A stretch of 64,000 nucleotides of DNA, from NCBI GenBank assembly GCA_013214575.1, contig JABSSD010000217.1:30039-94038 (forward strand), read 5' to 3'. This DNA comes from Paracoccaceae bacterium. GTDB taxonomy: Bacteria > Pseudomonadota > Alphaproteobacteria > Rhodobacterales > Rhodobacteraceae. Below, one piece after another: positions 17,012 to 26,821 of this stretch. The number at the start of each line of letters is the position of its first letter. Within the stretch, counting starts at the first letter, position 1. The position numbers and the translations under genes were made by a program. The notes below the pieces were generated by a model. That model searched no databases and was not told the origin of the DNA. It saw only the letters and a list, made by a program, of their open reading frames with translations.

Positions 17012-18754
17012 ATGTCCAGACACGATAGATCGGCAAGCCGGAGCACCCGCTTCCTGAACCGCCTGTACGCCCAGCTGGCGCGCAGGCAGGCGGCGGCAAC
17101 GGGGTTTGTCTCGCAACCCGAGCCCCGCACCATTGGCAGCTTTGCCCGTGGCCGACAGCTGGTGGCCGGCAATCTGCTGTTTGCCGGCTATCTGGTTGAA
17201 TCACCCACCACCGGCCTGTGGGAGGTCGAGGCCCCTGACCTGGCCTTTGACGCCGAACGGAACGGTTTTGCCTGGCTCGATGACCTGGCCTCGGTGGGCG
17301 ACCTGCCGGCCCGTGAAAAAGCTCAGAAATGGCTCTGGGGCTGGATCAAGGCGCATGGCAAGGGCCGCGGCCCTGGCTGGTCTCCGGATCTGACCGGCCG
17401 CCGGGTGATCCGCTGGATCAACCACGCCTTGTTCCTGCTGCGCGGCCAGGACAAAGACGCCAGCGACGCCTTTTACCGTTCGTTGTCGCAACAGACCTGG
17501 TTTCTGTCACGCCGCTGGCACAGCGCCGCGCCCGGGCTGCCCCGGTTCGAAGCGCTGACCGGGTTGATCTACGCCGGGCTGGCGCTGCAGGGCCGCGAAG
17601 AGCTGGCCGATCCGGCGATCAGGGCGCTGGCGCTGGAATGCCAACAACAGATTGACGACCGCGGCGGCCTGCCAACCCGCAACCCCGAAGAATTGCTTGA
17701 GGTCTTTACCCTGCTGACCTGGGCCGCGGCGGCCCTGCACGAGGCGGGACGCACGGTGCCACAGGCCCATACCGCCGCAATTCAACGGATGGCCCCCACC
17801 CTGCGCACCCTGCGCCACAGTGACGGCGGGCTGGCCCGGTTTCACGGCGGCGGGCGTGGCCAGGAGGGCTGGCTGGATCACGCATTGGCGGCCAGCCATG
17901 TGGCTGGCATCCAGCCAGACCGGTTGGCGATGGGCTATGCCCGATTGTCAGCCGGCCGCAGCTCGGTGATTATCGACGCCAGTGTGCCGCCGCTTGGCGC
18001 CGCCTCGAATAACGGACACGCCTCGACGCTGGCCTTTGAGCTCACCTCGGGGCGACGGCCGTTTATCGTCAACTGCGGATCGGGTGAGGCCTTTGGCGTT
18101 GAATGGCGCCGCGCAGGTCGCGCCACCCCATCCCACTCCACCCTCTGCATCGAGGGTCACTCCAGTGCCCGGTTGAGCCCACCGCAAAAGGGCAGCGGCC
18201 ATGAGGCGCTGACGGAATCCCCCGATAACGTGCCGGTTGAGATCAGCGAGATCGCCAGCGGCTTTCGCTTTCAGGGTGGTCACAACGGCTTTGACCGCCA
18301 TTTCGGCCTGACCCACGCGCGCACGTTAGAGCTGTCCTTTGACGGGCGCACCCTGTCGGGCGAAGATATGCTACTGGCGCTGGAAGACCCCTCAAAACGG
18401 ATATTCGACCGGGCGATGGACGCAGTGTCGCTCCGCGGTATCGGTTTTGACATCCGGCTGCATTTACACCCCGAAGTGGACGCGGCGCTTGACTTGGGGG
18501 GCACCGCCGTATCCATGGCGCTCAGAAGCGGTGAAATCTGGGTGTTCCGCCACGACGGAGGCTGCCAGCTAAAGCTGGAGCCCAGCGTTTACCTGGAAAA
18601 GAACCGCCTGAAACCACGCGCGACAAAACAGATCATTCTCTCCGGCCGGGCAATGCAGTATGCCACCCGCGTACGGTGGACCTTAAGTAAGGCCCAAGAG
18701 ACTGCGATTGCCGTGCGCGACCTGAACCGGGATGACCCGGTGATCTTTGACTGA
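17012..18754 (+). CDS. Heparinase II/III family protein
   Basis: 580 residues. The N-terminal half is helical, consistent with the alpha/alpha toroid of polysaccharide lyases (WLDDLASVGD, RRVIRWINHALFLL, WFLSRRWHSAAPGLPRFEALTGL). The C-terminal half is beta-rich and carries the family block RSSVIIDASVPPLG, then GHASTLAFELTSGRRPFIVNCGSG and ATPSHSTLCIEGHSSA. Family members cleave acidic polysaccharides or act on cell-surface glycans. There is no obvious signal peptide, which is odd for a lyase acting on an extracellular polymer. It sits between rsmB (92-base gap) and purH (21 bases), so it is embedded among housekeeping genes. Substrate unknown. Confidence 0.85.
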   Translation: MSRHDRSASRSTRFLNRLYAQLARRQAAATGFVSQPEPRTIGSFARGRQLVAGNLLFAGYLVESPTTGLWEVEAPDLAFDAERNGFAWLDDLASVGDLPAREKAQKWLWGWIKAHGKGRGPGWSPDLTGRRVIRWINHALFLLRGQDKDASDAFYRSLSQQTWFLSRRWHSAAPGLPRFEALTGLIYAGLALQGREELADPAIRALALECQQQIDDRGGLPTRNPEELLEVFTLLTWAAAALHEAGRTVPQAHTAAIQRMAPTLRTLRHSDGGLARFHGGGRGQEGWLDHALAASHVAGIQPDRLAMGYARLSAGRSSVIIDASVPPLGAASNNGHASTLAFELTSGRRPFIVNCGSGEAFGVEWRRAGRATPSHSTLCIEGHSSARLSPPQKGSGHEALTESPDNVPVEISEIASGFRFQGGHNGFDRHFGLTHARTLELSFDGRTLSGEDMLLALEDPSKRIFDRAMDAVSLRGIGFDIRLHLHPEVDAALDLGGTAVSMALRSGEIWVFRHDGGCQLKLEPSVYLEKNRLKPRATKQIILSGRAMQYATRVRWTLSKAQETAIAVRDLNRDDPVIFD

Positions 18755-18775
18755 GCCTGCAAAGGACTGCCTGAT

Positions 18776-20365
18776 ATGACCGACCTTCACCCCGTACGCC
18801 GTGCGCTGCTTTCCGTATCCGACAAGACCGGCCTGATCGAGCTGGGCCAGGCGCTGTCCGCGCGCGGTGTTGAACTGCTCTCGACCGGCGGCTCTGCCAA
18901 GGCACTGCGCGACGCGGGTCTGACGGTCAGGGACGTCTCTGACGTCACCGGCTTTCCCGAAATGATGGATGGCCGCGTCAAGACCCTGCATCCCGGCGTT
19001 CACGGCGGCTTGCTGGCGCTGCGCGACAATGATGCGCATGTTGCAGCGATGGCAAAGCACGGCATTGTTGAAATCGACCTGCTGGTGGTCAACCTCTACC
19101 CGTTTGAGGAGACCGTCGCCAAGGGCGCCGACTATGACACCTGCATCGAGAACATCGACATCGGCGGCCCGGCAATGATCCGCGCGGCGGCCAAGAACCA
19201 CGGCTTTGTCAACGTGGTGGTGGATGTCGAGGACTATGACGCCCTGCTGGGTGAACTGGACGCCAACGATGGCCAGACCAGCTACAAGTTTCGCCAGTGG
19301 CTGGCGCAGAACGCCTATGCCCGCACCGCCGCCTATGATGCGGCAGTCAGCAACTGGATGGCCGCTGCGCTAGAGCTGCAAGCCCCCCGTCGCCGCGCCG
19401 TGGCAGGCCAGCTGGCGCAGACCCTGCGTTACGGCGAGAACCCGCATCAGCAGGCGGCCTTTTACCTGGATGGCTCGGCCCGCCCCGGTGTCGCCACCGC
19501 CACCCAGGTGCAGGGCAAGGAACTATCTTATAACAACATCAACGACACCGATGCAGCGTTTGAACTGGTGTCGGAATTTGACGCCGCCAACGGCCCTGCC
19601 GTGGCAATCATCAAACACGCCAACCCCTGCGGTGTGGCGCAGGCGGCAAGCCTGACCGAAGCCTACCAAAAGGCCTTTGACTGCGACCGTACCTCCGCCT
19701 TTGGCGGCATCGTGGCGCTGAACATGCCGCTGGACGCCGCCACCGCCAAAGAGATTGTGCAGATCTTTACCGAGGTGGTGATTGCCCCCGGCGCCTCAGA
19801 TGAGGCAAAAGCGATCTTTGCCGCCAAAAAGAACCTGCGGCTACTGCTCACCGATGGGCTGCCCAATCCGCTGGACAGTGGCATGACCATCCGTCAGGTC
19901 TCGGGCGGCATGCTGGTACAGGACAAGGACGTCGGCCACCGCGCCATGCAGGATCTCAAGGTGGTGACCAAAATCGCCCCGACTGAGGCCCAAATGCGCG
20001 ACCTGCTATTTGCCTGGAAAGTGGCGAAACACGTCAAGTCAAACGCCATCGTCTATGTCAAAGACGGCCAGACCGTCGGCGTCGGTGCCGGCCAGATGAA
20101 CCGCCTCGACAGCGCCACCATTGCCGGGCTCAAGGCTCAGCGCATGGCCGACGTGCTGGAACTGGACAGCAGCCTGGCCAAGGGCTCTGCGGTGGCTTCG
20201 GATGCTTTCTTTCCCTTTGCCGATGGTCTGCTGGAAGCCGCCGCGGCCGGCGCCAGCTGCGTCATTCAGCCCGGTGGCTCGATGCGCGACAATGAAGTGA
20301 TCGCAGCTGCGGACGAGGCTGGCCTGGCCATGGTCTTTACCGGCATGCGCCACTTCCGCCACTAA
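18776..20365 (+). CDS. purH: Bifunctional AICAR transformylase / IMP cyclohydrolase
   Basis: 529 residues, the standard length. The N-terminal IMP cyclohydrolase domain (MGS-like) has [29 protein letters not shown] and [15 protein letters not shown]. The C-terminal transformylase domain has [23 protein letters not shown] (folate/AICAR site Lys-His) and DAFFPFADG. It performs the last two steps of purine synthesis, AICAR to FAICAR to IMP. lspA follows 16 bases later. Confidence 0.97.
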   Translation: MTDLHPVRRALLSVSDKTGLIELGQALSARGVELLSTGGSAKALRDAGLTVRDVSDVTGFPEMMDGRVKTLHPGVHGGLLALRDNDAHVAAMAKHGIVEIDLLVVNLYPFEETVAKGADYDTCIENIDIGGPAMIRAAAKNHGFVNVVVDVEDYDALLGELDANDGQTSYKFRQWLAQNAYARTAAYDAAVSNWMAAALELQAPRRRAVAGQLAQTLRYGENPHQQAAFYLDGSARPGVATATQVQGKELSYNNINDTDAAFELVSEFDAANGPAVAIIKHANPCGVAQAASLTEAYQKAFDCDRTSAFGGIVALNMPLDAATAKEIVQIFTEVVIAPGASDEAKAIFAAKKNLRLLLTDGLPNPLDSGMTIRQVSGGMLVQDKDVGHRAMQDLKVVTKIAPTEAQMRDLLFAWKVAKHVKSNAIVYVKDGQTVGVGAGQMNRLDSATIAGLKAQRMADVLELDSSLAKGSAVASDAFFPFADGLLEAAAAGASCVIQPGGSMRDNEVIAAADEAGLAMVFTGMRHFRH

Positions 20366-20381
20366 GGGAACAGGCAGGGGT

Positions 20382-20861
20382 ATGGCAATGCGTTGGATGT
20401 TTTGGGCTGCTTTTGCGTCCCTTTTGCTGGATCAGGCAAGCAAGTATCTGGTGATCCACGGGATGCAGCTCTGGCGGCTCCGCAGCATCGACGTGCTGCC
20501 GCCCCTGCTCAACTTTCGCTATGCCGAAAACCGCGGCATCAACTTTGGCCTGTTCGGAGATGGCACGGAGACCATGCGCTGGATCCTAATCGGCGTGTCG
20601 CTGGTGATCTGCGTCGCGGTTGCGATCTGGATTCGGGGCTGGCACCCGTCGCGCTGGATGCAGCTTTCAGCCGGGCTAGTTATCGGCGGCGCCCTGGGCA
20701 ATGTGGCGGATCGGCTGCTCTATGGCTACGTGCTGGACTTTCTCAATATGTCCTGTTGCGGCATTCGCAATCCCTATTCTTTCAACGTCGCCGACATCTT
20801 TATTTTCGCCGGTGCCGCGGGGCTGATCTTGTTTGAAAACCGGGATAAAAAGGCCGCGTGA
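20382..20861 (+). CDS. lspA: Lipoprotein signal peptidase (signal peptidase II)
   Basis: 159 residues with four membrane segments. The catalytic aspartates are in GALGNVADRLLYG (about 115) and FNVADIFIF (about 134); FRYAENRGINFGLF is the conserved substrate-side block. It removes signal peptides of prolipoproteins in the inner membrane, aspartic-protease style. The first and third codons are both ATG; the first follows CAGGGGT. A lipoprotein gene, a likely substrate, comes next. Confidence 0.95.
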   Translation: MAMRWMFWAAFASLLLDQASKYLVIHGMQLWRLRSIDVLPPLLNFRYAENRGINFGLFGDGTETMRWILIGVSLVICVAVAIWIRGWHPSRWMQLSAGLVIGGALGNVADRLLYGYVLDFLNMSCCGIRNPYSFNVADIFIFAGAAGLILFENRDKKAA

Positions 20862-20914
20862 CCTTGGTATTAAAATGCTGTAAAAGCACGTCAAACAGGC
20901 AGGAGTACGGGGCC

Positions 20915-21430
20915 ATGCGGATCCCTCTGGGTGTAATTTTTCTGACCACAGCGGTGGCCCTGGCGGGTTGCAGTTCAACAGGCCTGCGCGAATTACAGCA
21001 GCCCACCACTGGACCAGATGAATTTCTGGTGATGCCAGCCGAGCCGCTGACAGCGCCCGAAGACTATACCGCGCTGCCCGCCCCGACACCGGGCGGCGCC
21101 AATCTGACTGACCAGAACCCTCAGGCCGAGGCCATTGTTGCCCTTGGCGGCAACCCGGCGGCGCTGAACGCAGGTGGCGCCGTCCCCTCCAGTGATGGCG
21201 CCCTGGTCACCGCCTCCAGCCGCTATGGGGTCGAGCCCGACGTACGCGCCTCCCTCGCAGCCGAGGACGCCGCCTTTCGCAAGCGCGAGCACCGGACCGC
21301 ACAGTTCAAGCTATTTTCAGTTGATCGCTACGAAGAAGCCTATAAAAAAGAAGCCATCAATCCATTTGAGGTTAGCCAGCGGTTCCGAGATTCCGGATAT
21401 ATCACCCCTTCGGCTCCTCCAGGACAATAG
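20915..21430 (+). CDS. DUF3035 lipoprotein
   Basis: 171 residues. A signal peptide with lipobox VALAGC places the lipidated Cys at residue 19. The mature protein has the DUF3035 pattern: PDEFLVMPAEPLTAPEDYTALPAPTPGG, then an Ala/Gly-rich linker and RKREHRTAQFKLFSVDRYEEAYKKE. An alphaproteobacterial lipoprotein of this family has been linked to the outer-membrane BAM complex (BamF); that assignment is from memory and tentative here. ATG 20915 was chosen because AGGAG lies upstream and the signal peptide starts there. Cotranscription with lspA is likely (53-base gap). Confidence 0.82.
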   Translation: MRIPLGVIFLTTAVALAGCSSTGLRELQQPTTGPDEFLVMPAEPLTAPEDYTALPAPTPGGANLTDQNPQAEAIVALGGNPAALNAGGAVPSSDGALVTASSRYGVEPDVRASLAAEDAAFRKREHRTAQFKLFSVDRYEEAYKKEAINPFEVSQRFRDSGYITPSAPPGQ

Positions 21431-21580
21431 TGCTCACGTTTACGACAGACAGGTCGCTACAATCTTGACCGCGGCCTGCTGAACTCTGAACTATCAGGTC
21501 GGCCGTCCTCGGACCCAGATTCGTGTTTTATGCGCATCCAGATCACCTGTCGGTCAATGTGAAACCAAGGAGAATTCCGT

Positions 21581-22924
21581 ATGATCAGACGGATCGCATG
21601 GGCGAGCGCAGTGCTCTCGGCCAGTTGGGCCGCCCCGACAATTGCCGGTGAGGACCTGGTGTCCAGCTTCACCCTTGGCAATGGTATGCAGGTTGTTGTC
21701 GTCGAGGATCACCGCGCCCCGGTGGTGCAGCATATGGTCTGGTACCGGGCCGGCTCTGCCGATGAACCCAAAGGCCAGTCCGGGGTGGCGCATTATCTGG
21801 AACACCTGCTGTTCAAAGCCACCGATACGCTGGAATCCGGCGAGCTGTCATCGACGGTGGCGGCCAATGGCGGCAAGGACAACGCCTTTACCAGCCACGA
21901 TTACACCGCCTACTACCAGCGGATCGCCTCGGACCGGCTCGAGCTGATGATGCGGATGGAAAGCGACCGCATGGTCAATATCCGGCTGACCGAACGCGAC
22001 ATTACCACCGAGCGCGAAGTGATCCTGGAGGAGCGCAACCAGCGCACCGACAACAACCCGCGCGCCCTGTTCCGTGAACAATCCAACGCGGTGCAATACC
22101 ACAATCACCGCTACGGCGTGCCGGTCATCGGCTGGCGCCACGAGATGGAAAGCCTCGACATGGGCGACGCGCTGTCGTTTTACGGCACCTATTATGCCCC
22201 CAATAACGCCATTCTGGTGGTCTCGGGCGATGTTGATCCGGCTGAGGTGAAATCGCTGGCCGAGATCTATTACGGCGCCATCCCGGCCAATCCGGATCTG
22301 CCCAAGCGGCTGCGCAGCAAAGAACCCCCGCAGACCGCAGCCCGGCGGCTGACCTTCAAAGATGCCCGGGTGGCCCAGCCCTATGTGCAGCGTTCCTATC
22401 TGGCGCCGGAACGCGACAGCGGCGCCCAGCAACAGGCCGCAGCGCTGTATCTGCTGGCTGAGATTCTGGGTGGAGGCACCACCTCCTATCTGGCCAATGC
22501 GCTGCAATTCGACCAGCAAATCGCCGTCTATACCGGCGCGTTCTACTCGGGCATATCGTTAGACGACACCACGTTTTCATTCCTTGTGGTGCCCAGCGAA
22601 GGCGTCACCCTGCAACAGGCCGAAGACGCACTGGACCAGACCTATACCGATTTTCTGGAAGATGGCGTAGACGCCGAACAGCTGGACCGGATCAAACTGC
22701 AACTGCGCGCCTCTGAAATCTACGCCCGCGACAATGTCGATGGCATCGCCAACCGCTATGGCCGGGCGCTGACCTCTGGGCTGACCGTCGCCGACGTGCA
22801 GGCCTGGCCCGGTATCCTGCAGGCGGTCACCGCCGAACAAATCATCGCAATTGCCAAACAGGTGCTTAGACCCGAGGTTTCAGTCACCGGCTGGCTGATG
22901 CGCGACGAGGAGATCATCCAATGA
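21581..22924 (+). CDS. M16 family zinc metallopeptidase (active subunit)
   Basis: 447 residues with a signal peptide (cleavage probably near IAGED). The inverted zinc motif HYLEH (His71, Glu74, His75) is intact and the downstream Glu ligand lies in TTEREVILEERNQR (about 150). The second half is an M16 C-terminal domain (PNNAILVVSGDVDP, then YLAPERDSG). It should degrade peptides or process proteins in the periplasm. It overlaps the next gene by 4 bases (ATGA), and that gene is an inactive paralogue, so the two very likely form a heterodimer like the paired M16 proteins of mitochondria and other bacteria. AAGGAGA precedes the start. Confidence 0.92.
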   Translation: MIRRIAWASAVLSASWAAPTIAGEDLVSSFTLGNGMQVVVVEDHRAPVVQHMVWYRAGSADEPKGQSGVAHYLEHLLFKATDTLESGELSSTVAANGGKDNAFTSHDYTAYYQRIASDRLELMMRMESDRMVNIRLTERDITTEREVILEERNQRTDNNPRALFREQSNAVQYHNHRYGVPVIGWRHEMESLDMGDALSFYGTYYAPNNAILVVSGDVDPAEVKSLAEIYYGAIPANPDLPKRLRSKEPPQTAARRLTFKDARVAQPYVQRSYLAPERDSGAQQQAAALYLLAEILGGGTTSYLANALQFDQQIAVYTGAFYSGISLDDTTFSFLVVPSEGVTLQQAEDALDQTYTDFLEDGVDAEQLDRIKLQLRASEIYARDNVDGIANRYGRALTSGLTVADVQAWPGILQAVTAEQIIAIAKQVLRPEVSVTGWLMRDEEIIQ

Positions 22925-24240
22925 TGGGATTCAAACAAATTGTGGCCACACTGGCCACCTGCCTTCTCGCCCTGCCGGCGCTCGCTGAGGTGAAAATCAA
23001 ACAGGTCACCTCACCCGGGGGCATCACCGCCTGGCTGGTCGAGGACCACTCGATCCCCTTTACCGCGCTGGAGCTGCGCTTTCGCGGCGGCACCTCGCTG
23101 GATGCGCCCGGCAAACGCGGCGCCATCTACCTGATGTCCGGCCTGCTCGAAGAGGGGGCCGGCGATTTGATGGCACAGGACTACGCCAAGGCCCTCGAAG
23201 CGCTGGCGGCGTCGTTTTCCTATGACACCAGCAAAGACACCACCTCGATCTCGGCGCGCTTCCTGACCGAGAACCGCGACGCTGCCATCGCGCTGTTGCG
23301 CGACACCCTTCACTTGCCCCGGTTTGATCAGGTTGCGGTGGACCGGGTGCGGGGTCAGGTGCTGTCCGGGCTGCGCTCGGATGCCAAAGACCCCAATGAC
23401 ATTGCCGGGCGCGCCTTTTCGGCCATGGCTTACGGCGACCATCCCTATGGCAGTGACGGCAAGGGCACCATCGACAGCGTCACCGCGCTCAGCCGTCAGG
23501 ATATTATCGACGCCCACGGGGCTGTGTTTACCCGCGACCAGCTCTACGTCGGCGCCGTCGGTGACATCGACGCCGACCAGTTGGGCGCCCTGCTCGACAC
23601 CCTGCTCGGCGATTTGCCTGACACCGGCGCCACCATCCCCGGCCCGGCCACGGTAACCATCCCCGGCGGCGTCACCGTAATTGATTTCGACACCCCCCAG
23701 TCGGTGGCGCTGTTTGGCCAGATCGGCATCGACCGCGACGACCCGCGATTCTTTGCCGCCTATGTGATGAACCAGATCCTCGGAGGCGGCTCCTTTGAAA
23801 GCCGCCTGATGACCGAGGTCCGCGAGAAACGCGGCCTGACTTACGGGGTCTATTCCTACCTGGTGCCGCGCGACCTGGCCGCAGTCTACATGGGCTCGGT
23901 TGCCTCGGCCAATGACAAGATGGCGCAGGCGGTGCAGGTGATCCGCGATGAATGGCGAAGCATGGCAACCAAAGGCGTCACCGAGCAGGAATTGCAAGAC
24001 GCCAAAACCTACCTGACCGGAGCCTACCCGCTGCGGTTTGATGGCAACGGCCCGATTGCCTCGATCATGGTGGGGATGCAGGTGCAGGGGCTGCCCATCG
24101 ACTACATCGCCACCCGCAACGACAAGGTGAACGCAGTGACACTCGAAGACGTCAACCGTCTGGCGGCCGAGCTAATGGACCCCGAGGGTTTGCATTTCAT
24201 CGTGGTTGGCCGCCCCCAAGGGCTGCAAACCAGCAACTAA
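22921..24240 (+). CDS. M16 family protein lacking the zinc site (partner subunit)
   Basis: 439 residues with a signal peptide (ATLATCLLALPALA, cleavage after about residue 22). At the place of HxxEH the sequence reads GAIYLMSGLLEEGAG, so zinc ligands are missing. The C-terminal substrate-binding pair is kept (REKRGLTYGVYSYL). Such subunits support catalysis by the active partner. Two ATGs (22921, 22924) are possible starts; the first overlaps the previous stop codon. A strong terminator follows, so this ends the rsmB-to-M16 run. Confidence 0.9.
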   Translation: MMGFKQIVATLATCLLALPALAEVKIKQVTSPGGITAWLVEDHSIPFTALELRFRGGTSLDAPGKRGAIYLMSGLLEEGAGDLMAQDYAKALEALAASFSYDTSKDTTSISARFLTENRDAAIALLRDTLHLPRFDQVAVDRVRGQVLSGLRSDAKDPNDIAGRAFSAMAYGDHPYGSDGKGTIDSVTALSRQDIIDAHGAVFTRDQLYVGAVGDIDADQLGALLDTLLGDLPDTGATIPGPATVTIPGGVTVIDFDTPQSVALFGQIGIDRDDPRFFAAYVMNQILGGGSFESRLMTEVREKRGLTYGVYSYLVPRDLAAVYMGSVASANDKMAQAVQVIRDEWRSMATKGVTEQELQDAKTYLTGAYPLRFDGNGPIASIMVGMQVQGLPIDYIATRNDKVNAVTLEDVNRLAAELMDPEGLHFIVVGRPQGLQTSN

Positions 24241-24242
24241 AC

Positions 24243-24287
24243 AAGAAACGGGGCCTAGCTTAATCCGCCGCGCCCCGTTTCTTTTTG
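24243..24287 (+). terminator. Intrinsic terminator after the M16 genes
   Basis: Stem AAGAAACGGGGC / GCCCCGTTTCTT followed by TTT. The A-rich left arm means it could also act for dapB transcripts arriving from the other side. Confidence 0.85.
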
Positions 24288-24342
24288 CCAAAACTACTCC
24301 CGCCGGAGGCCGCGGCCCAAGGGGCCGCTTTTTCACTGTCCG

Positions 24343-25152
24343 CTACAGGCCCAAAACATCCAGCATATCATATTGCCCTGGATCCTTGCCTTGCCCCCAC
24401 AGCGCCGCCTTCAGGGCACCGCGGGCAAATATGGCGCGGTCGGTTGCCATATGGCGCAGCACGATGCGTTCGCCGGCGGCGGCAAACAACACATCATGTT
24501 CGCCGACGATGTCACCACCGCGAATCGCCGTGAAGCCAATGTCGCCGCGCTTGCGCGCCCCAGTGATCCCGTCACGCCCCCGGTCGGACACATCGGCCAG
24601 CACCACGCCACGCCCTTCGGCCGCCGCTTCCCCCAGCATCAGGGCAGTACCGGATGGCGCGTCCACCTTGTGATGGTGATGCGCCTCGATCACCTCAATG
24701 TCGAAATCCTCGTCCAGCGCTGCGGCGACCTTTTTGGTCAGCTGCACCAGCAGGTTGACGCCCAGGGACATATTGCCAGCCCGCACAATCACCGCATGGC
24801 GTGCCGCAGGCTCCAGCTGGGATATCTGCGCCGCAGACATACCGGTGGTGCCAATCACATGCACCGCCCGCGCCTGCGCTGCCAGGGCGGCAAACTCCAG
24901 CGTCGCCTCGGGTGCGGTGAAATCAATCACCGCCTGCGCCCGAGAGAACGCCTCAAGCGCGTCATCGGTAACTGAAACCCCCACCGCCGCGCCGCCCATG
25001 GCAACGCCGACATCCTGACCAACCCAGCCATGGCCCGCGCGTTCCACCACGCCCACCAGCCTGGCCCTGTCACTGTCCAGCACCGTGCGGATCAGCATCT
25101 GCCCCATCCGCCCTGATCCACCGGTAATCACAATCCCTGGCTTATCCGTCAT
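24343..25152 (-). CDS. dapB: 4-hydroxy-tetrahydrodipicolinate reductase
   Basis: 269 residues. The Rossmann motif [18 protein letters not shown] is at the N-terminus, [14 protein letters not shown] and [10 protein letters not shown] follow, and the catalytic block [16 protein letters not shown] carries the active-site His and Lys. It reduces HTPA to tetrahydrodipicolinate with NAD(P)H in lysine and cell-wall diaminopimelate synthesis. ATG 25152 (MTDKPGIV) was chosen over a GTG six codons upstream because AAAAGGGTAGGG lies just before it. Divergent from rbfA. Confidence 0.96.
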   Translation of the reverse strand: MTDKPGIVITGGSGRMGQMLIRTVLDSDRARLVGVVERAGHGWVGQDVGVAMGGAAVGVSVTDDALEAFSRAQAVIDFTAPEATLEFAALAAQARAVHVIGTTGMSAAQISQLEPAARHAVIVRAGNMSLGVNLLVQLTKKVAAALDEDFDIEVIEAHHHHKVDAPSGTALMLGEAAAEGRGVVLADVSDRGRDGITGARKRGDIGFTAIRGGDIVGEHDVLFAAAGERIVLRHMATDRAIFARGALKAALWGQGKDPGQYDMLDVLGL

Positions 25153-25240
25153 CTGCCCTACCCTTTTCACTCAAGCTGGTTTTTTCCTAACCGCAATGGC
25201 ACCGCTTGGCAAAGCCTCGGTTTGCGCATAGAGCGGAGCC

Positions 25241-25633
25241 ATGGCTAAGAACAAACTCAATGATGGTGCTCCGTCTCAGCGACAGTTGCGTGTTGGCGAA
25301 CTCATCCGGCGGGCTCTGTCGGAAGTGTTGGCGCGTGGTGATCTGCATGATGCCGAGCTGAACCGTCTCTCTATCACCGTCGGCGAGGTTCGCACCTCTC
25401 CCGATCTCCGCATCGCCACCTGCTATGTGCTGCCGCTGGGCGGCAAGGGCAAAGAGACCGTGCTGAAACTGCTCGCCAAGAACATGGGTGAGCTGCGCCG
25501 CCTGGTCTCCAAAAAGACCGATCTGAAGTACTCCCCCGAGTTCAGGTTCCGGCTGGATGAAACCTTTGACCGGATGGACGAGACCGAACGGCTGCTCAAT
25601 CAGGACGTGGTGCGCCGCGATATCGAAGAGTGA
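25241..25633 (+). CDS. rbfA: Ribosome-binding factor A
   Basis: 130 residues with the KH-like RbfA fold: [61 protein letters not shown]. It assists maturation of the 30S subunit near the 16S 5' end. The stop codon overlaps the GTG start of the next gene (GTGA), so the two are translationally coupled. It is the first gene of a cluster that continues with truB, rpsO and pnp. Confidence 0.95.
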   Translation: MAKNKLNDGAPSQRQLRVGELIRRALSEVLARGDLHDAELNRLSITVGEVRTSPDLRIATCYVLPLGGKGKETVLKLLAKNMGELRRLVSKKTDLKYSPEFRFRLDETFDRMDETERLLNQDVVRRDIEE

Positions 25634-26370
25634 TCCGGGCGCTGCTGGTCCTGCTAGCAGCGCTGTCTGCCGCCCCGCTGGCGGCCCTCGACTGCACTGA
25701 CATCACCTATGACGGCAACCGCTACACGCTTTGCGAGGTCGATGCCGAGACCGAACAGCTGCGGCTGTTCCTGCGCGACGACACCGGCAAGGTCTACGGC
25801 CAGTTCGCTGCCATCGACGCCGCATTGGCGCAAGACGGCCAAAAACTGGCCTTTGCCACCAATGCCGGCATGTATCACGCCGACCGCGCCCCGGTGGGTC
25901 TGTATATCGAGGATCAGCAACAGCAGATGCGGCTGATCCCCAATGCCGGCCCCGGCAATTTTGGTCTGCTGCCCAACGGCGTATTCTGCATCCGACCCGG
26001 TCGCGCTGATGTCTTTGAGAGCCTCGCCTATCGCGACTCGGGTATTACCTGCACCCACGCCACTCAATCCGGCCCGATGCTGGTGATCGACGGCGCGCTG
26101 CACCCGCGGTTCCTGATCGATTCGAATTCCTATTACATCCGCAACGGCGTTGGCACCTCGGCTGATGGCAAACGGGTGGTTTTTGCCATCTCGCGCAATG
26201 CCGTCACCTTTCACCAGTTCGGCCGCCTGTTCCGCGACCACCTGAGCCTGCCCAGCGCGTTGTATTTCGACGGCAATATCTCGCGTCTGCACGCGCCCTC
26301 GGTGGGGCGCAGCGACAAGGGGTTCAGGATGGGGCCGGTGGTGGGTGTGGTAGAAGAAACCAATGACTAG
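25630..26370 (+). CDS. Phosphodiester glycosidase family protein (DUF2233), secreted
   Basis: 246 residues from a GTG that overlaps the rbfA stop. The N-terminus is a signal peptide ([16 protein letters not shown], cleavage before DCTDI). NAGPA/DUF2233 features follow: [52 protein letters not shown] and [14 protein letters not shown]. Homologues act as uncovering-enzyme-like glycosidases in the envelope, often on exopolysaccharide. It is translationally linked to rbfA at one end and to a small membrane-protein gene at the other (8-base overlap), although the functions seem unrelated. Confidence 0.85.
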   Translation: MIRALLVLLAALSAAPLAALDCTDITYDGNRYTLCEVDAETEQLRLFLRDDTGKVYGQFAAIDAALAQDGQKLAFATNAGMYHADRAPVGLYIEDQQQQMRLIPNAGPGNFGLLPNGVFCIRPGRADVFESLAYRDSGITCTHATQSGPMLVIDGALHPRFLIDSNSYYIRNGVGTSADGKRVVFAISRNAVTFHQFGRLFRDHLSLPSALYFDGNISRLHAPSVGRSDKGFRMGPVVGVVEETND

Positions 26371-26647
26371 AAAGCAAAATCGTAGATACATACGAATTGG
26401 ATTTCAGTGCGCAAACTTGACTGTTGCGTCATTTATACTGGCTGCATTTGGATTTATTGAAATCGCTGCACAAAATGGTTGGGCTTGGCTGTTCTTTTTG
26501 GTCTTTGGTGCGTCAATGGTGGGTTTCGTAGTATTTCTTATACTACTTGGGCTGGGCCCTCGGTGGATTGCGTTTCTTAAGACGCAGGACAGCCTGAGTG
26601 ATGCGCAGCTTCAAGCACTTGAGATATTTCCTCAAATCGAGGGCTAG
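26363..26647 (+). CDS. Small two-helix membrane protein, unknown
   Basis: 94 residues. Two hydrophobic segments (LTVASFILAAFGFIEIAA, about 19-36, and WLFFLVFGASMVGFVVFLILLGLG, about 42-65) are separated by a short loop, with a basic N-terminus ([13 protein letters not shown]), so the protein is probably N-in/C-in. The base composition is much more AT-rich than that of its neighbours (for example TTTATACTGGCTGCATTTGG), suggesting later acquisition. It overlaps the previous gene by 8 bases. I recognise no family. The frame is continuous and the start is coupled, so I take it as real with moderate confidence. Confidence 0.6.
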   Translation: MTRKQNRRYIRIGFQCANLTVASFILAAFGFIEIAAQNGWAWLFFLVFGASMVGFVVFLILLGLGPRWIAFLKTQDSLSDAQLQALEIFPQIEG

Positions 26648-26821
26648 CTCGCTTTTCCATCGTCGCCAATCACCTTCCATTTGGTGCGTGCAAGCACACA
26701 CCCTACGCTGGCTGAACGGTTGCACCTCTGCTGAAAACCGCGCCCTGTTTCTCCGAACTGGAATTGACAGGCCTGCCCCCATCAGCTACCCCGCGCGCCT
26801 CACTGTAATTCGGGGAACGAC

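Noticed and set aside
22999..24240. Frameshift suspected in the second M16 gene because HxxEH is absent
   Set aside because: The frame is continuous and the rest of the family pattern is intact; inactive partners are normal in this family.
26648..26821. Possible tRNA or small gene before truB
   Set aside because: No tRNA features and no frame with a start and ribosome-binding site.
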